Below, piece by piece: positions 1 to 5,560 of a stretch of 6,463 nt of DNA. The stretch covers positions 1 to 6,463 of the forward strand of contig CANTWQ010000063.1 of assembly GCA_947853365.1 (NCBI GenBank), given 5' to 3'. The position numbers and the translations under genes are program-made. Source of the DNA: an uncultured Bacilli bacterium (GTDB lineage Bacteria > Bacillota_I > Bacilli_A > RF39 > UBA660). The stretch's first letter is position 1. Each line of letters starts with the position of its first letter. The notes beneath the pieces are model-generated. The model saw only the letters and a program-made list of their open reading frames with translations, did not search any database and had not been told where the DNA came from.

Positions 1-1599
1 AAAAAGAAAAAAGCAGAAGATCCACAGCTCGTTTATGAAATGTATTATGATTATCAAGAAGCAGTGAAACGATTGCGTCCGCATCGTATTTTAGCAATCA
101 ACCGTGGAGAGAAGGAAGGAATATTGTCAGTATCGATTGCTTTTGATGAAGAACCAGTGATATCTTTTTTAGAAAAACAAGTGATAAAAAATCCCCGTTC
201 CTTTGTGGTGCCGATTGTGAGTATGGCCATTCGTGATAGCTTGAAGCGACTCCTCATACCAAGCATCGAACGTGAAATTCGTAGTGATTTGAAAGAAGTG
301 GGGGAAGATGCTGCGATTCGTAATTTTGCTGATAACGTCGAGAAATTACTTTTGACGCCACCTCTGAAAAATGTGGTTGTGATGGGATATGATCCGGCCT
401 ATCGCACCGGTTGTAAGTTGGCCGTTTTAGATCCTACGGGAAAACCTTTGGATATTGCTGTGATCTATCCAACCCCACCACATAATAAAATCGAAGAAAG
501 TAAACGCATTTTCCTTGATTTGATCGAAAAATATCATATTGATGTTATCGCCATTGGAAACGGAACTGCATCTCGGGAATCAGAAGCGTTTGTAGTTCAT
601 TGTGTGAAAGAAAGCAAACGTAAAGTTTCCTATGTCATTGTCAATGAGGCTGGAGCGTCTGTTTATTCGGCATCCAAATTAGCCATTGCTGAGTTTCCTG
701 ATTTGACGGTTGAAAAAAGAAGTGCGATCAGTATTGGCCGAAGATTACAAGATGCCTTATCAGAACTCGTGAAAATTGATCCGAAAAGCATTGGTGTTGG
801 TCTTTATCAACATGATGTTCCAGAGAAAAAATTAGACGATTCTTTGACGTTTGTCGTAACGAAAGTCGTAAATCAAGTGGGCATTAACCTAAATACCGCC
901 AGTCGATCGTTGTTACAGTATATATCTGGAATGAATAAACGATCGATCGATGGTATTCTTACTTATCGCGACCAACATGGAACGATCCAAAATCGAAGTG
1001 AACTACGTACCATCAAAGGAATGACACCGAAAATCTTTGAACAGTCGATTGGCTTTATGCGCGTACTCAATGGTTCCAATCCTTTGGATCGTACTTCTAT
1101 TCACCCAGATTTTTATCCAGTGGTCGAACGTTTATTGGACCAATTACATCTTTCGTTATCGACGATGGGAAGTAGTGATTTTAAAGATCGATTGGCATCG
1201 GTCAATAGTGAGGAGATGGCTAAGGAGTTAGGAATCGATGCGTATACGATGCATGACATTTTACTCGATTTACAAAAACCTAATCGTGATCCCCGTGATT
1301 CCATGCCACAACCGTTGTTACGCAGTGATATATTGCGTTTAGAAGATTTGCAGGTTGGAGATAAATTACAAGGAACCGTTCGTAATGTGGTCGACTTTGG
1401 TGTATTTATCGATGTCGGTTTGCATGATGATGGATTGGCTCATATTTCTAAATTAGCAAATCATTACATTAAGCATCCAAGTGAAGTTGTTTCGGTCGGG
1501 GATATTGTCGATTGCTATGTCCTAGAGATTCAAAAAGAAAAGCAAAAATTATCCCTTTCTCTTTTACCTATTGATTCTGTTGTGGTAGAGCAAAAATAA
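1..1599 (+). CDS. tex: Tex family RNA-binding transcription accessory protein, 5'-truncated
   Basis: The reading frame is open from base 1 (begins KKKKAEDPQLVYE), so the gene starts outside the window and the ATG at 40 is only an internal methionine. 532 residues are visible; Tex proteins are usually 700-780 aa, so roughly 200 N-terminal residues (part of the Tex-N helical domain) are missing. In visible-residue numbering, a YqgF/RNase H-like domain starts near 125 (GYDPAYRTGCK), followed by the Tex motifs AIGNGTASRESE and VNEAGASVYSASK, then GVGLYQHDV. Helix-hairpin-helix segments lie around 290-360 (VGINLNTAS, GMTPKIFEQSIGF). A C-terminal S1 RNA-binding domain runs from about 447 to 521 (VGDKLQGTVRNVVDFGVFIDVG). 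Tex is a cytoplasmic nucleic-acid-binding protein related to eukaryotic Spt6 and linked to transcription and RNA processing. The stop is TAA at 1597-1599, with terminators just downstream. Family assignment is secure; the exact role in this organism is not. Confidence 0.96.
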   Translation, partial: KKKKAEDPQLVYEMYYDYQEAVKRLRPHRILAINRGEKEGILSVSIAFDEEPVISFLEKQVIKNPRSFVVPIVSMAIRDSLKRLLIPSIEREIRSDLKEVGEDAAIRNFADNVEKLLLTPPLKNVVVMGYDPAYRTGCKLAVLDPTGKPLDIAVIYPTPPHNKIEESKRIFLDLIEKYHIDVIAIGNGTASRESEAFVVHCVKESKRKVSYVIVNEAGASVYSASKLAIAEFPDLTVEKRSAISIGRRLQDALSELVKIDPKSIGVGLYQHDVPEKKLDDSLTFVVTKVVNQVGINLNTASRSLLQYISGMNKRSIDGILTYRDQHGTIQNRSELRTIKGMTPKIFEQSIGFMRVLNGSNPLDRTSIHPDFYPVVERLLDQLHLSLSTMGSSDFKDRLASVNSEEMAKELGIDAYTMHDILLDLQKPNRDPRDSMPQPLLRSDILRLEDLQVGDKLQGTVRNVVDFGVFIDVGLHDDGLAHISKLANHYIKHPSEVVSVGDIVDCYVLEIQKEKQKLSLSLLPIDSVVVEQK

Positions 1600-1621
1600 C
1601 ACTTTATAAAAAATGCTTTTT

Positions 1622-1655
1622 GCGGAAGTCTCATTTTTGTGACTCGCTATTTTTT
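1622..1655 (+). terminator. Proximal intrinsic terminator after tex (imperfect hairpin)
   Basis: The outer stem GCG/CGC (1622-1624 with 1645-1647) and inner stem AGTC/GACT (1627-1630 with 1641-1644) are separated by a two-base bulge and capped by a CA/TG pair over a T-rich loop. TATTTTTT follows at 1648-1655. It begins 22 bases after the tex stop. The stem is interrupted, so it is probably weaker than the hairpin immediately downstream. Confidence 0.55.
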
Positions 1656-1656
1656 G

Positions 1657-1688
1657 AAAACCCTTGAAAAATAAGGGTTTTTATTTTG
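1657..1688 (+). terminator. Distal intrinsic terminator after tex
   Basis: A perfect 9-bp stem AAAACCCTT (1657-1665) / AAGGGTTTT (1673-1681) encloses a 7-base loop and is followed by TTATTTT. It most likely ends tex transcription and insulates the nrd operon. The stem core is only three G-C pairs, but two hairpins in tandem should stop most transcripts. An additional, purely AT hairpin (1681-1707) overlaps its T-tract and is probably incidental. Confidence 0.75.
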
Positions 1689-1841
1689 AATTGAGTTTCA
1701 AAAATAAAACTTAAAGCATTTTAAAAAAACTAGAAGTACAATTTTGTTAATCGAACTGTCAATTTTCGTCAAACTTTTTCGATGAAATCCTTATAGGATA
1801 GGGATTCTAATTTTTGACATGAAAAAATGGTCGAAAAAAGA

Positions 1842-1870
1842 TTGCTTTTTTTCATTTTCATTTCTAAAAT
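1842..1870 (+). promoter_or_regulatory. Candidate sigma-A promoter for the nrdD operon
   Basis: TTGCTT (1842-1847) and TAAAAT (1865-1870) are separated by 17 bases. The -10 matches consensus at five of six positions; the -35 matches only at TTG. It predicts a start near 1877 and a leader of about 40 bases carrying GGGAGG six bases before the nrdD ATG. In DNA this AT-rich such matches occur by chance, and the TTGACA at 1814 could serve a different promoter, so the assignment is tentative. Confidence 0.35.
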
Positions 1871-1916
1871 TGAATTGTAAGACAAAATAAAATAGTCAAA
1901 AATAGGGAGGTTCAAT

Positions 1917-4208
1917 ATGGTTTCAACCGGTACTGATTTATCACAATTAAAAGTGGTAAAACGAGATGGGAAAAGAGTCCCATTTCAACATGAAAAGATT
2001 GCACTTGCAATCAAAAAAGGGTTCGATAGTGTGCAAAATGAAACATACACTATCGAAGATCATACGAAAGTCTTGAAAGCAGTCTTGAAGGAAATTGAAG
2101 ATCAATATCAAGATATTTCTTATATTAAGATTGAAGATATTCAAGATATGATTGAAAAATATTTGAAAAAATTACATTATGAAGATGTGTTAGAATCCTT
2201 TTCTAGTTATCGTGAAAGGAGAAATGAAAGTCGTAGAATTTTTCAATCACGTTATCATAAGTTGACCAAAGCGATTGAGTCTTTAACTTTGAAGGCGGCG
2301 ATCGAAGAAGACGCCAAGCGTGATAACGCCAATGTCGATGGCGATACGCCGATGGGCACGATGCTGCAATATGGCAGTACACTTGCCAAAGAGTTTGCTA
2401 AATCCTATATGATGAATCCCAAATTTGCCGATGCCCATGATTCGGGACAAATTCACATTCATGATTTGGATTTTCTACCCATGGGAACGACTACTTGTTG
2501 TCAGATCGATTTGAATGATCTTTTCAAAGATGGTTTTTCAACAGGACATGGACATTTAAGACCACCACAAGATATTATGAGTTATAGTGCTTTGGCAGCT
2601 ATTGCCATTCAATCCAATCAAAATGATCAGCATGGTGGTCAAAGTTTACCAGCTTTTGATTACTACATGGCACCAGGTGTTTTAAAAACATTTAAGAAGA
2701 TGTTTAAGCAACAGTTATATGATTATTTTGATCTTTTAGATTTATTACATTTGGTGAAGTGGGATCATATTGTCAAAGCTATCGATCGTTTAAAAACTAT
2801 CGAATTTCCTATTACGGATTTTCGTGAATACTACGAAGCAAGTCGATTGGTAGAACACGTTTTCACGCTATCTTACGAGAAAGCAATCCAGAAGACAGAT
2901 CGTACTACTTATCAAGCAATGGAAGCATTCATTCATAATTTGAATACGATGCATTCTAGAGCTGGAGCGCAAGTACCGTTCTCATCGATTAACTTTGGAA
3001 CCGATACTTCTCCAGAAGGTAGAATGGTCATGAAAAATTATTTGCTTGCCGCCGATAGTGGATTAGGTCATGGCGAAACACCAATTTTCCCAATTTCAAT
3101 TTTTAAAGTGAAAGAAGGAATCAATTATAACCCGGGAGAACCAAACTACGATTTATTACAACTTTCTTGTAAAGTTTCTGCAAAGCGATTATTCCCGAAC
3201 TTTTCTTTTATCGATTCTCCATTCAATTTACAATATTATAAAGAAGGAGATTATCGAACAGAAATTGCCTATATGGGATGTCGGACAAGAGTGATGGCCA
3301 ATGTAGCTAATCCAGAGAAAGAAATCGTCACAGGACGTGGAAATTTGTCATTTACTTCGATTAACTTACCACGCCTTGGTATCAAACATGGAATTGTATT
3401 AGGCGAGAGAAAAACGGCCGATATGGAGGGCTTTTATCAAGAACTTGGCGATTTGATGGATTTGGTTCGCGATCAGTTGTTGGAGCGTTTTGAAATCCAA
3501 TGTAGTAAGAAAGTGTATAATTTCCCATTCTTATTAGGACAAGGGGTATGGATTGATTCGAAAGGCTTGAAACCAAATTCTAGATTAAAACCAATTCTGA
3601 AAAATGGAACTTTAACCATTGGCTTTATTGGCCTTGCTGAGACATTAAAGGCTCTGATTGGAAAACATCATGGAGAAAGCAAAAAAGCAAGAGAATTGGG
3701 CTTGGAAATCATTACTTTTATGCGTAATCGTATCGATCGTTATGCTCAAGAATATAAGTTGAACTTTTCATTGATTGCAACACCAGCCGAAGGTTTATCT
3801 GGACGTTTTGTAGGTATTGATAAATCGATTTATGGTGAAATTCCTGGAGTTACAGACCGCGCATATTACACGAATTCTTTCCATGTACCGGTTTATTATA
3901 ATATTTCGGTTGTTGAAAAATTAAAAATTGAAGGTCCATATCATGCATTAACCAATGGGGGACATATCAGTTATATTGAGTTGGATGGTGATACTGCGAA
4001 TAATCTAGAAGCGTTTGAAAAGATTGTACGTGTCATGCATGATAACCAAATTGGTTATGGAGCCATCAATCATCCGGTTGATCGCGATCCCGTTTGTGGA
4101 TATACAGGGGTAATTGGAGATGTTTGCCCAGGATGCGGCAGACGTGAAGGTGAAGGGGTTACCGTTGAAAGAGTAAAAAATGCAGACCTTTGTGGCTGTG
4201 GAAGATAA
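1917..4208 (+). CDS. nrdD: Class III anaerobic ribonucleoside-triphosphate reductase, large polypeptide lacking the glycyl-radical loop
   Basis: 763 residues. The family reduces ribonucleoside triphosphates to deoxynucleotides without oxygen, using a glycyl radical that generates a thiyl radical in the active site. The start is an ATG six bases after GGGAGG. Residues about 11-100 form an ATP-cone (VVKRDGKRVPF, then EKIALAIKKGF), the usual allosteric nucleotide site. The catalytic barrel includes TTTCCQIDL with C194/C195, SRAGAQVPFSSINFGTD, and YMGCRTRVMAN with C455, the likely thiyl-radical cysteine. Near the end, DPVCGYTG (C727) and CPGCGR (C737, C740) match the metal-binding region. The chain then ends GEGVTVERVKNADLCGCGR and stops at TAA. 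Full-length relatives continue from the metal site directly into RRITGYLVG, which carries the radical glycine; that part is absent here and lies in the next ORF. The tail adds an unusual CGC pair (C759, C761). I cannot assign the reductant subtype (formate versus redoxin). Family identity is very secure. Confidence 0.95.
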   Translation: MVSTGTDLSQLKVVKRDGKRVPFQHEKIALAIKKGFDSVQNETYTIEDHTKVLKAVLKEIEDQYQDISYIKIEDIQDMIEKYLKKLHYEDVLESFSSYRERRNESRRIFQSRYHKLTKAIESLTLKAAIEEDAKRDNANVDGDTPMGTMLQYGSTLAKEFAKSYMMNPKFADAHDSGQIHIHDLDFLPMGTTTCCQIDLNDLFKDGFSTGHGHLRPPQDIMSYSALAAIAIQSNQNDQHGGQSLPAFDYYMAPGVLKTFKKMFKQQLYDYFDLLDLLHLVKWDHIVKAIDRLKTIEFPITDFREYYEASRLVEHVFTLSYEKAIQKTDRTTYQAMEAFIHNLNTMHSRAGAQVPFSSINFGTDTSPEGRMVMKNYLLAADSGLGHGETPIFPISIFKVKEGINYNPGEPNYDLLQLSCKVSAKRLFPNFSFIDSPFNLQYYKEGDYRTEIAYMGCRTRVMANVANPEKEIVTGRGNLSFTSINLPRLGIKHGIVLGERKTADMEGFYQELGDLMDLVRDQLLERFEIQCSKKVYNFPFLLGQGVWIDSKGLKPNSRLKPILKNGTLTIGFIGLAETLKALIGKHHGESKKARELGLEIITFMRNRIDRYAQEYKLNFSLIATPAEGLSGRFVGIDKSIYGEIPGVTDRAYYTNSFHVPVYYNISVVEKLKIEGPYHALTNGGHISYIELDGDTANNLEAFEKIVRVMHDNQIGYGAINHPVDRDPVCGYTGVIGDVCPGCGRREGEGVTVERVKNADLCGCGR
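2022..2057. repeat. Perfect 11-bp inverted repeat inside the 5' part of nrdD
   Basis: TTCGATAGTGT (2022-2032) and ACACTATCGAA (2047-2057) are exact reverse complements separated by 14 bases, about 105-140 bases into the coding sequence. The inner edge can add a G-U pair in RNA. The arms contain ATAGTGT and ACACTAT, which resemble NrdR half-sites but in the reverse order to a normal NrdR box. It could be an RNA hairpin, an operator within the gene, or chance; it encodes part of the ATP-cone. Confidence 0.6.
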
Positions 4209-4211
4209 AAA

Positions 4212-4216
4212 GGAGG
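4212..4216 (+). promoter_or_regulatory. Ribosome binding site of the small glycyl-radical ORF
   Basis: GGAGG, within an AAAAAGGAGG context, begins four bases after the nrdD TAA and ends seven bases before the ATG at 4224. It is as strong as the nrdD site. Its presence is the main reason to read the small ORF as an independently translated protein rather than as the tail of a broken nrdD. Confidence 0.85.
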
Positions 4217-4223
4217 AAAAATT

Positions 4224-4394
4224 ATGTTAAAAGATAATGAAAGAATGATTGGCGAAGGCGTAAAATTTGAACGTATTCGTCGTATTACAGGGTATTTGGT
4301 TGGAACGGTAGATCGTTTTAATAACGGCAAAAGAGCCGAGGAACATGATCGGGTAAAACATAGTACCGAAGGCCTTTTGAAAACGGCGAAATAA
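4224..4394 (+). CDS. nrdD: Detached C-terminal glycyl-radical domain of anaerobic ribonucleotide reductase (56 aa)
   Basis: This 56-residue protein matches the extreme C-terminus of clostridial-type NrdD. FERIRRITGYLVG holds the glycyl-radical loop, with G23 the expected radical site (codon 4290-4292), and RFNNGKRAEEHDRVKH is the family's terminal segment. It should dock into the 763-aa NrdD and supply the glycyl radical after activation by NrdG; this is inferred from sequence, not known. The start is an ATG with GGAGG seven bases upstream. It is in the same frame as nrdD, separated by the TAA at 4206-4208 and five further codons. It ends in TAATG, sharing one base with the nrdG start. The radical-loop residues are intact, which argues against a decaying fragment. 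Residues 10-18 (GEGVKFERI) repeat residues 745-753 of the large protein (GEGVTVERV). Alternatives are stop-codon read-through joining both parts, or a recent nonsense mutation or sequencing error; the dedicated ribosome binding site and extra linker make the error less likely. Confidence 0.88.
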   Translation: MLKDNERMIGEGVKFERIRRITGYLVGTVDRFNNGKRAEEHDRVKHSTEGLLKTAK

Positions 4395-4942
4395 TGAAAA
4401 TTAGATTGGCCGCGGATTTACAGAGAGATTCGATTGTCGATGGTGAGGGCATTCGTACGGTGATTTGGACCCAAGGATGTCCGCACCATTGCAAGGGATG
4501 CCACAATCCGGAAACTTGGGCATATGATCAAGGCTTTGAAGTGGATGTCGAAGAGGTCAAAGAAGTCCTTCGAACATTGGAAGGTCAAGATGGGATTACA
4601 CTCTCTGGAGGGGATCCCTTGGAACAAGTGGAAGCTTGTGTAGAAATTTGCCAATATGCGCATCAACTGGGCATGAACGTTTGGTGTTATACGGGATATC
4701 TTTATGAAGATATTGTGAAAGATAAAGAAAAAAGCAAATTACTTCCTTTCATCGATGTTTTAGTCGATGGCCCATTTCTTTTAAAAGAAAGAAGTTTGGA
4801 TTTATATTTTAAAGGATCTCGTAATCAAAGAGTCATCGATGTTCCTAAAACATTAGCGTCCAAAGAAGTGGTCTTAGTCTCTAAATATGCCAAAGAAAAA
4901 GAATTTACCAAATATCAAAAAAAAGAAGGAATTTTTATTTAG
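4394..4942 (+). CDS. nrdG: Anaerobic ribonucleoside-triphosphate reductase activating protein (radical SAM)
   Basis: 182 residues. NrdG uses a [4Fe-4S] cluster and S-adenosylmethionine to install the glycyl radical on NrdD. The cluster motif is C29-x3-C33-x2-C36 within GCPHHCKGCHNPETW. SGGDP (71-75) is the SAM-contacting glycine motif, and VDGPF (124-128) and GSRNQRVIDV (141-150) are typical NrdG segments. The protein is slightly longer than the usual 150-175 aa, through a lysine-rich tail after about residue 155. The ATG overlaps the stop of the small glycyl-radical ORF by one base (TAATG) and has no clear ribosome binding site of its own, which suggests translational coupling. Its target glycine lies on that preceding small protein. 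The last codons and stop form part of the terminator shared with the convergent regulator gene. The assignment is secure. Confidence 0.95.
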   Translation: MKIRLAADLQRDSIVDGEGIRTVIWTQGCPHHCKGCHNPETWAYDQGFEVDVEEVKEVLRTLEGQDGITLSGGDPLEQVEACVEICQYAHQLGMNVWCYTGYLYEDIVKDKEKSKLLPFIDVLVDGPFLLKERSLDLYFKGSRNQRVIDVPKTLASKEVVLVSKYAKEKEFTKYQKKEGIFI

Positions 4943-4955
4943 ATTCCTTTTTTTT
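4920..4955. terminator. Bidirectional intrinsic terminator within overlapping convergent gene ends
   Basis: The left arm, A-rich and ending GAAGGAAT (to 4932), pairs with ATTCCTTTTTTTT (4943-4955) around a 10-base loop, with one G-U pair at 4925/4950. On the plus strand the hairpin runs into a T-tract ending nrdG transcripts. On the minus strand the A-rich left arm reads as a T-tract ending the MerR-family transcript. The stem overlaps the final codons and stop of both genes, which themselves overlap by 8 bases (4935-4942). Confidence 0.8.
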
Positions 4956-5393
4956 ATGTGAATTAAAATATTTTTGGCGGATTTCTTGAGGCATATCTTG
5001 TGGAAGCATCTGTTTTACTTTTTCTTCTGTTTGATCCTCTTCGGCTACGGTATAATACCAACATTTAAAATCGATCATATTGAGTGTTTCTTGTAATTCC
5101 ATGATCTTTTTTTCTACTATCTTTTTTTGTCGGAAAAACATGTCTTTTCGTTTGGTAATTGTTTCATCACCCATCGCTACCCAGTGCATAAACTCTTTGA
5201 TATCTTTGATTGGCATATCAATTCTTTTTAAACATTCTATGACTCTCAACGTTTCGATGTGGTTTTCATGAAAGATGCGGTTTCCCGCATGATCTCGCTC
5301 TAAATTGGGAATGAGTCCTTGTTTATCATAATAACGAATGGTTGAAATGGGAATATGAAACATGTTAGAAATTTCTTGAATACGGTACTCCAT
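4935..5393 (-). CDS. MerR-family transcriptional regulator
   Basis: 152 residues. An N-terminal winged helix-turn-helix (YRIQEISNMFHIPISTIRYY, then DKQGLI, and RIFHENHIETLRVI) is typical of MerR proteins, which bind a palindrome in an over-long promoter spacer and untwist it to activate transcription. A helical dimerisation region follows (about 75-108), with a short effector segment containing KCWYYTVAE. C54, in the ECLKRIDMPI helix, sits where the aldehyde/thiol-stress regulators AdhR and NmlR carry their conserved cysteine; C111 is the only other cysteine. No metal-binding cysteine cluster is visible at the C-terminus, so a classical metal sensor is unlikely. The start ATG (5391-5393) follows GGGAGG by 8 bases on the minus strand. 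The gene is divergent from the DUF362 gene, with a MerR-type operator between them, so that gene is the probable target. The effector is unknown. Confidence 0.92.
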   Translation of the reverse strand: MEYRIQEISNMFHIPISTIRYYDKQGLIPNLERDHAGNRIFHENHIETLRVIECLKRIDMPIKDIKEFMHWVAMGDETITKRKDMFFRQKKIVEKKIMELQETLNMIDFKCWYYTVAEEDQTEEKVKQMLPQDMPQEIRQKYFNSHKKKESK

Positions 5394-5416
5394 CGATCAT
5401 TCCTCCCAAAAAAGTC

Positions 5417-5447
5417 TTGACCTAAACTAAGGTTTAGGTAGTACAAT
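5417..5447 (+). promoter_or_regulatory. MerR-type promoter of the DUF362 gene (19-base spacer)
   Basis: TTGACC (5417-5422) and TACAAT (5442-5447) are separated by 19 bases, the long spacing characteristic of MerR-activated promoters. The spacer contains most of the palindrome described separately. Transcription should begin near 5454, leaving a leader of about 107 bases before the DUF362 start. The combination of near-consensus hexamers, spacing, palindrome and a divergent MerR gene makes this a strong call. Confidence 0.88.
5420..5439. promoter_or_regulatory. MerR-family operator, perfect 8+8 palindrome
   Basis: ACCTAAAC (5420-5427) and GTTTAGGT (5432-5439) are exact inverted repeats separated by TAAG. 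The site lies between, and slightly overlaps, the -35 element of the DUF362 promoter. It also lies just downstream of the expected start of the regulator's own transcript, so binding could activate DUF362 while repressing the regulator. Confidence 0.9.
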
Positions 5448-5448
5448 C

Positions 5449-5477
5449 ATTTTAGCAGACAAAATAATCACTGTCAA
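5449..5477 (-). promoter_or_regulatory. Sigma-A promoter of the MerR-family gene
   Basis: On the minus strand, TTGACA (plus-strand 5472-5477) and TAAAAT (5449-5454) have an ideal 17-base spacer. The -10 lies immediately beside the TACAAT of the opposing promoter (5442-5447), so the two promoters physically overlap and RNA polymerase probably cannot occupy both. The predicted start, around 5442, is next to the palindromic operator, consistent with autoregulation. Confidence 0.82.
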
Positions 5478-5483
5478 ATTCCT

Positions 5484-5500
5484 TTTTCTAGCATAGAAAA
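5484..5500 (+). other. Small perfect hairpin in the DUF362 leader
   Basis: TTTTCTA (5484-5490) and TAGAAAA (5494-5500) pair around a GCA loop. It is AT-rich and followed by no T-tract, so it is not a terminator. The rest of the leader to 5560 shows only the ribosome binding site (AAAGGAGA, 5546-5553). Any role, for instance in RNA stability, is speculative. Confidence 0.4.
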
Positions 5501-5560
5501 TGGATGCTTGGACAGAATATCTGTTGCAAATCAATGAAAATATGAAAAGGAGAGAAAAAA

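Larger units (their letters stand above)
1600..1916. other. 317-base intergenic region between tex and nrdD
   Basis: No coding sequence is supportable here. The first 90 bases hold the tex terminators. The rest is very AT-rich and contains: a 13-base palindrome ATCCTTATAGGAT (1787-1799; 5-bp arms, 3-base centre); a TTGACA hexamer (1814-1819) without a good -10 at normal spacing; an imperfect hairpin region (1819-1861) whose core is AAAAAAG-ATTG-CTTTTTT (1834-1851); a candidate promoter at 1842-1870; and the nrdD ribosome binding site GGGAGG (1905-1910). I looked for a NrdR-box pair (ACACTAT/ATAGTGT type) upstream of nrdD and did not find one. The palindrome and the hairpin are candidates for nrdD regulation but have no recognised family. 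Confidence 0.6.

Noticed and set aside
40..42. ATG at 40 as the start of tex.
   Set aside because: The frame is open to base 1, there is no ribosome binding site before it, and Tex proteins extend about 200 residues further upstream.
941..952. CGATCGATCGAT short repeat in tex.
   Set aside because: Short self-complementary GATC-rich runs within coding sequence, with no matching copies or spacing that would suggest a functional array.
1814..1842. TTGACA at 1814 as the nrdD promoter -35.
   Set aside because: At 16-18 bases downstream only AAAGAT-like sequence is found; the 1842-1870 pair has a better -10, though neither is firm.
4206..4223. Frameshift or intein/intron as the cause of the nrdD interruption.
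   Set aside because: The two parts are in the same frame, so no frameshift is needed; the 15-base gap is far too short for an intron, and no intein or homing-endonuclease motif is present.
4070..4330. Minus-strand 86-codon ORF across the nrdD/small-ORF junction, and other antisense ORFs inside tex, nrdD, nrdG and DUF362.
   Set aside because: They are shadows of conserved plus-strand genes, with no ribosome binding sites or recognisable domains.
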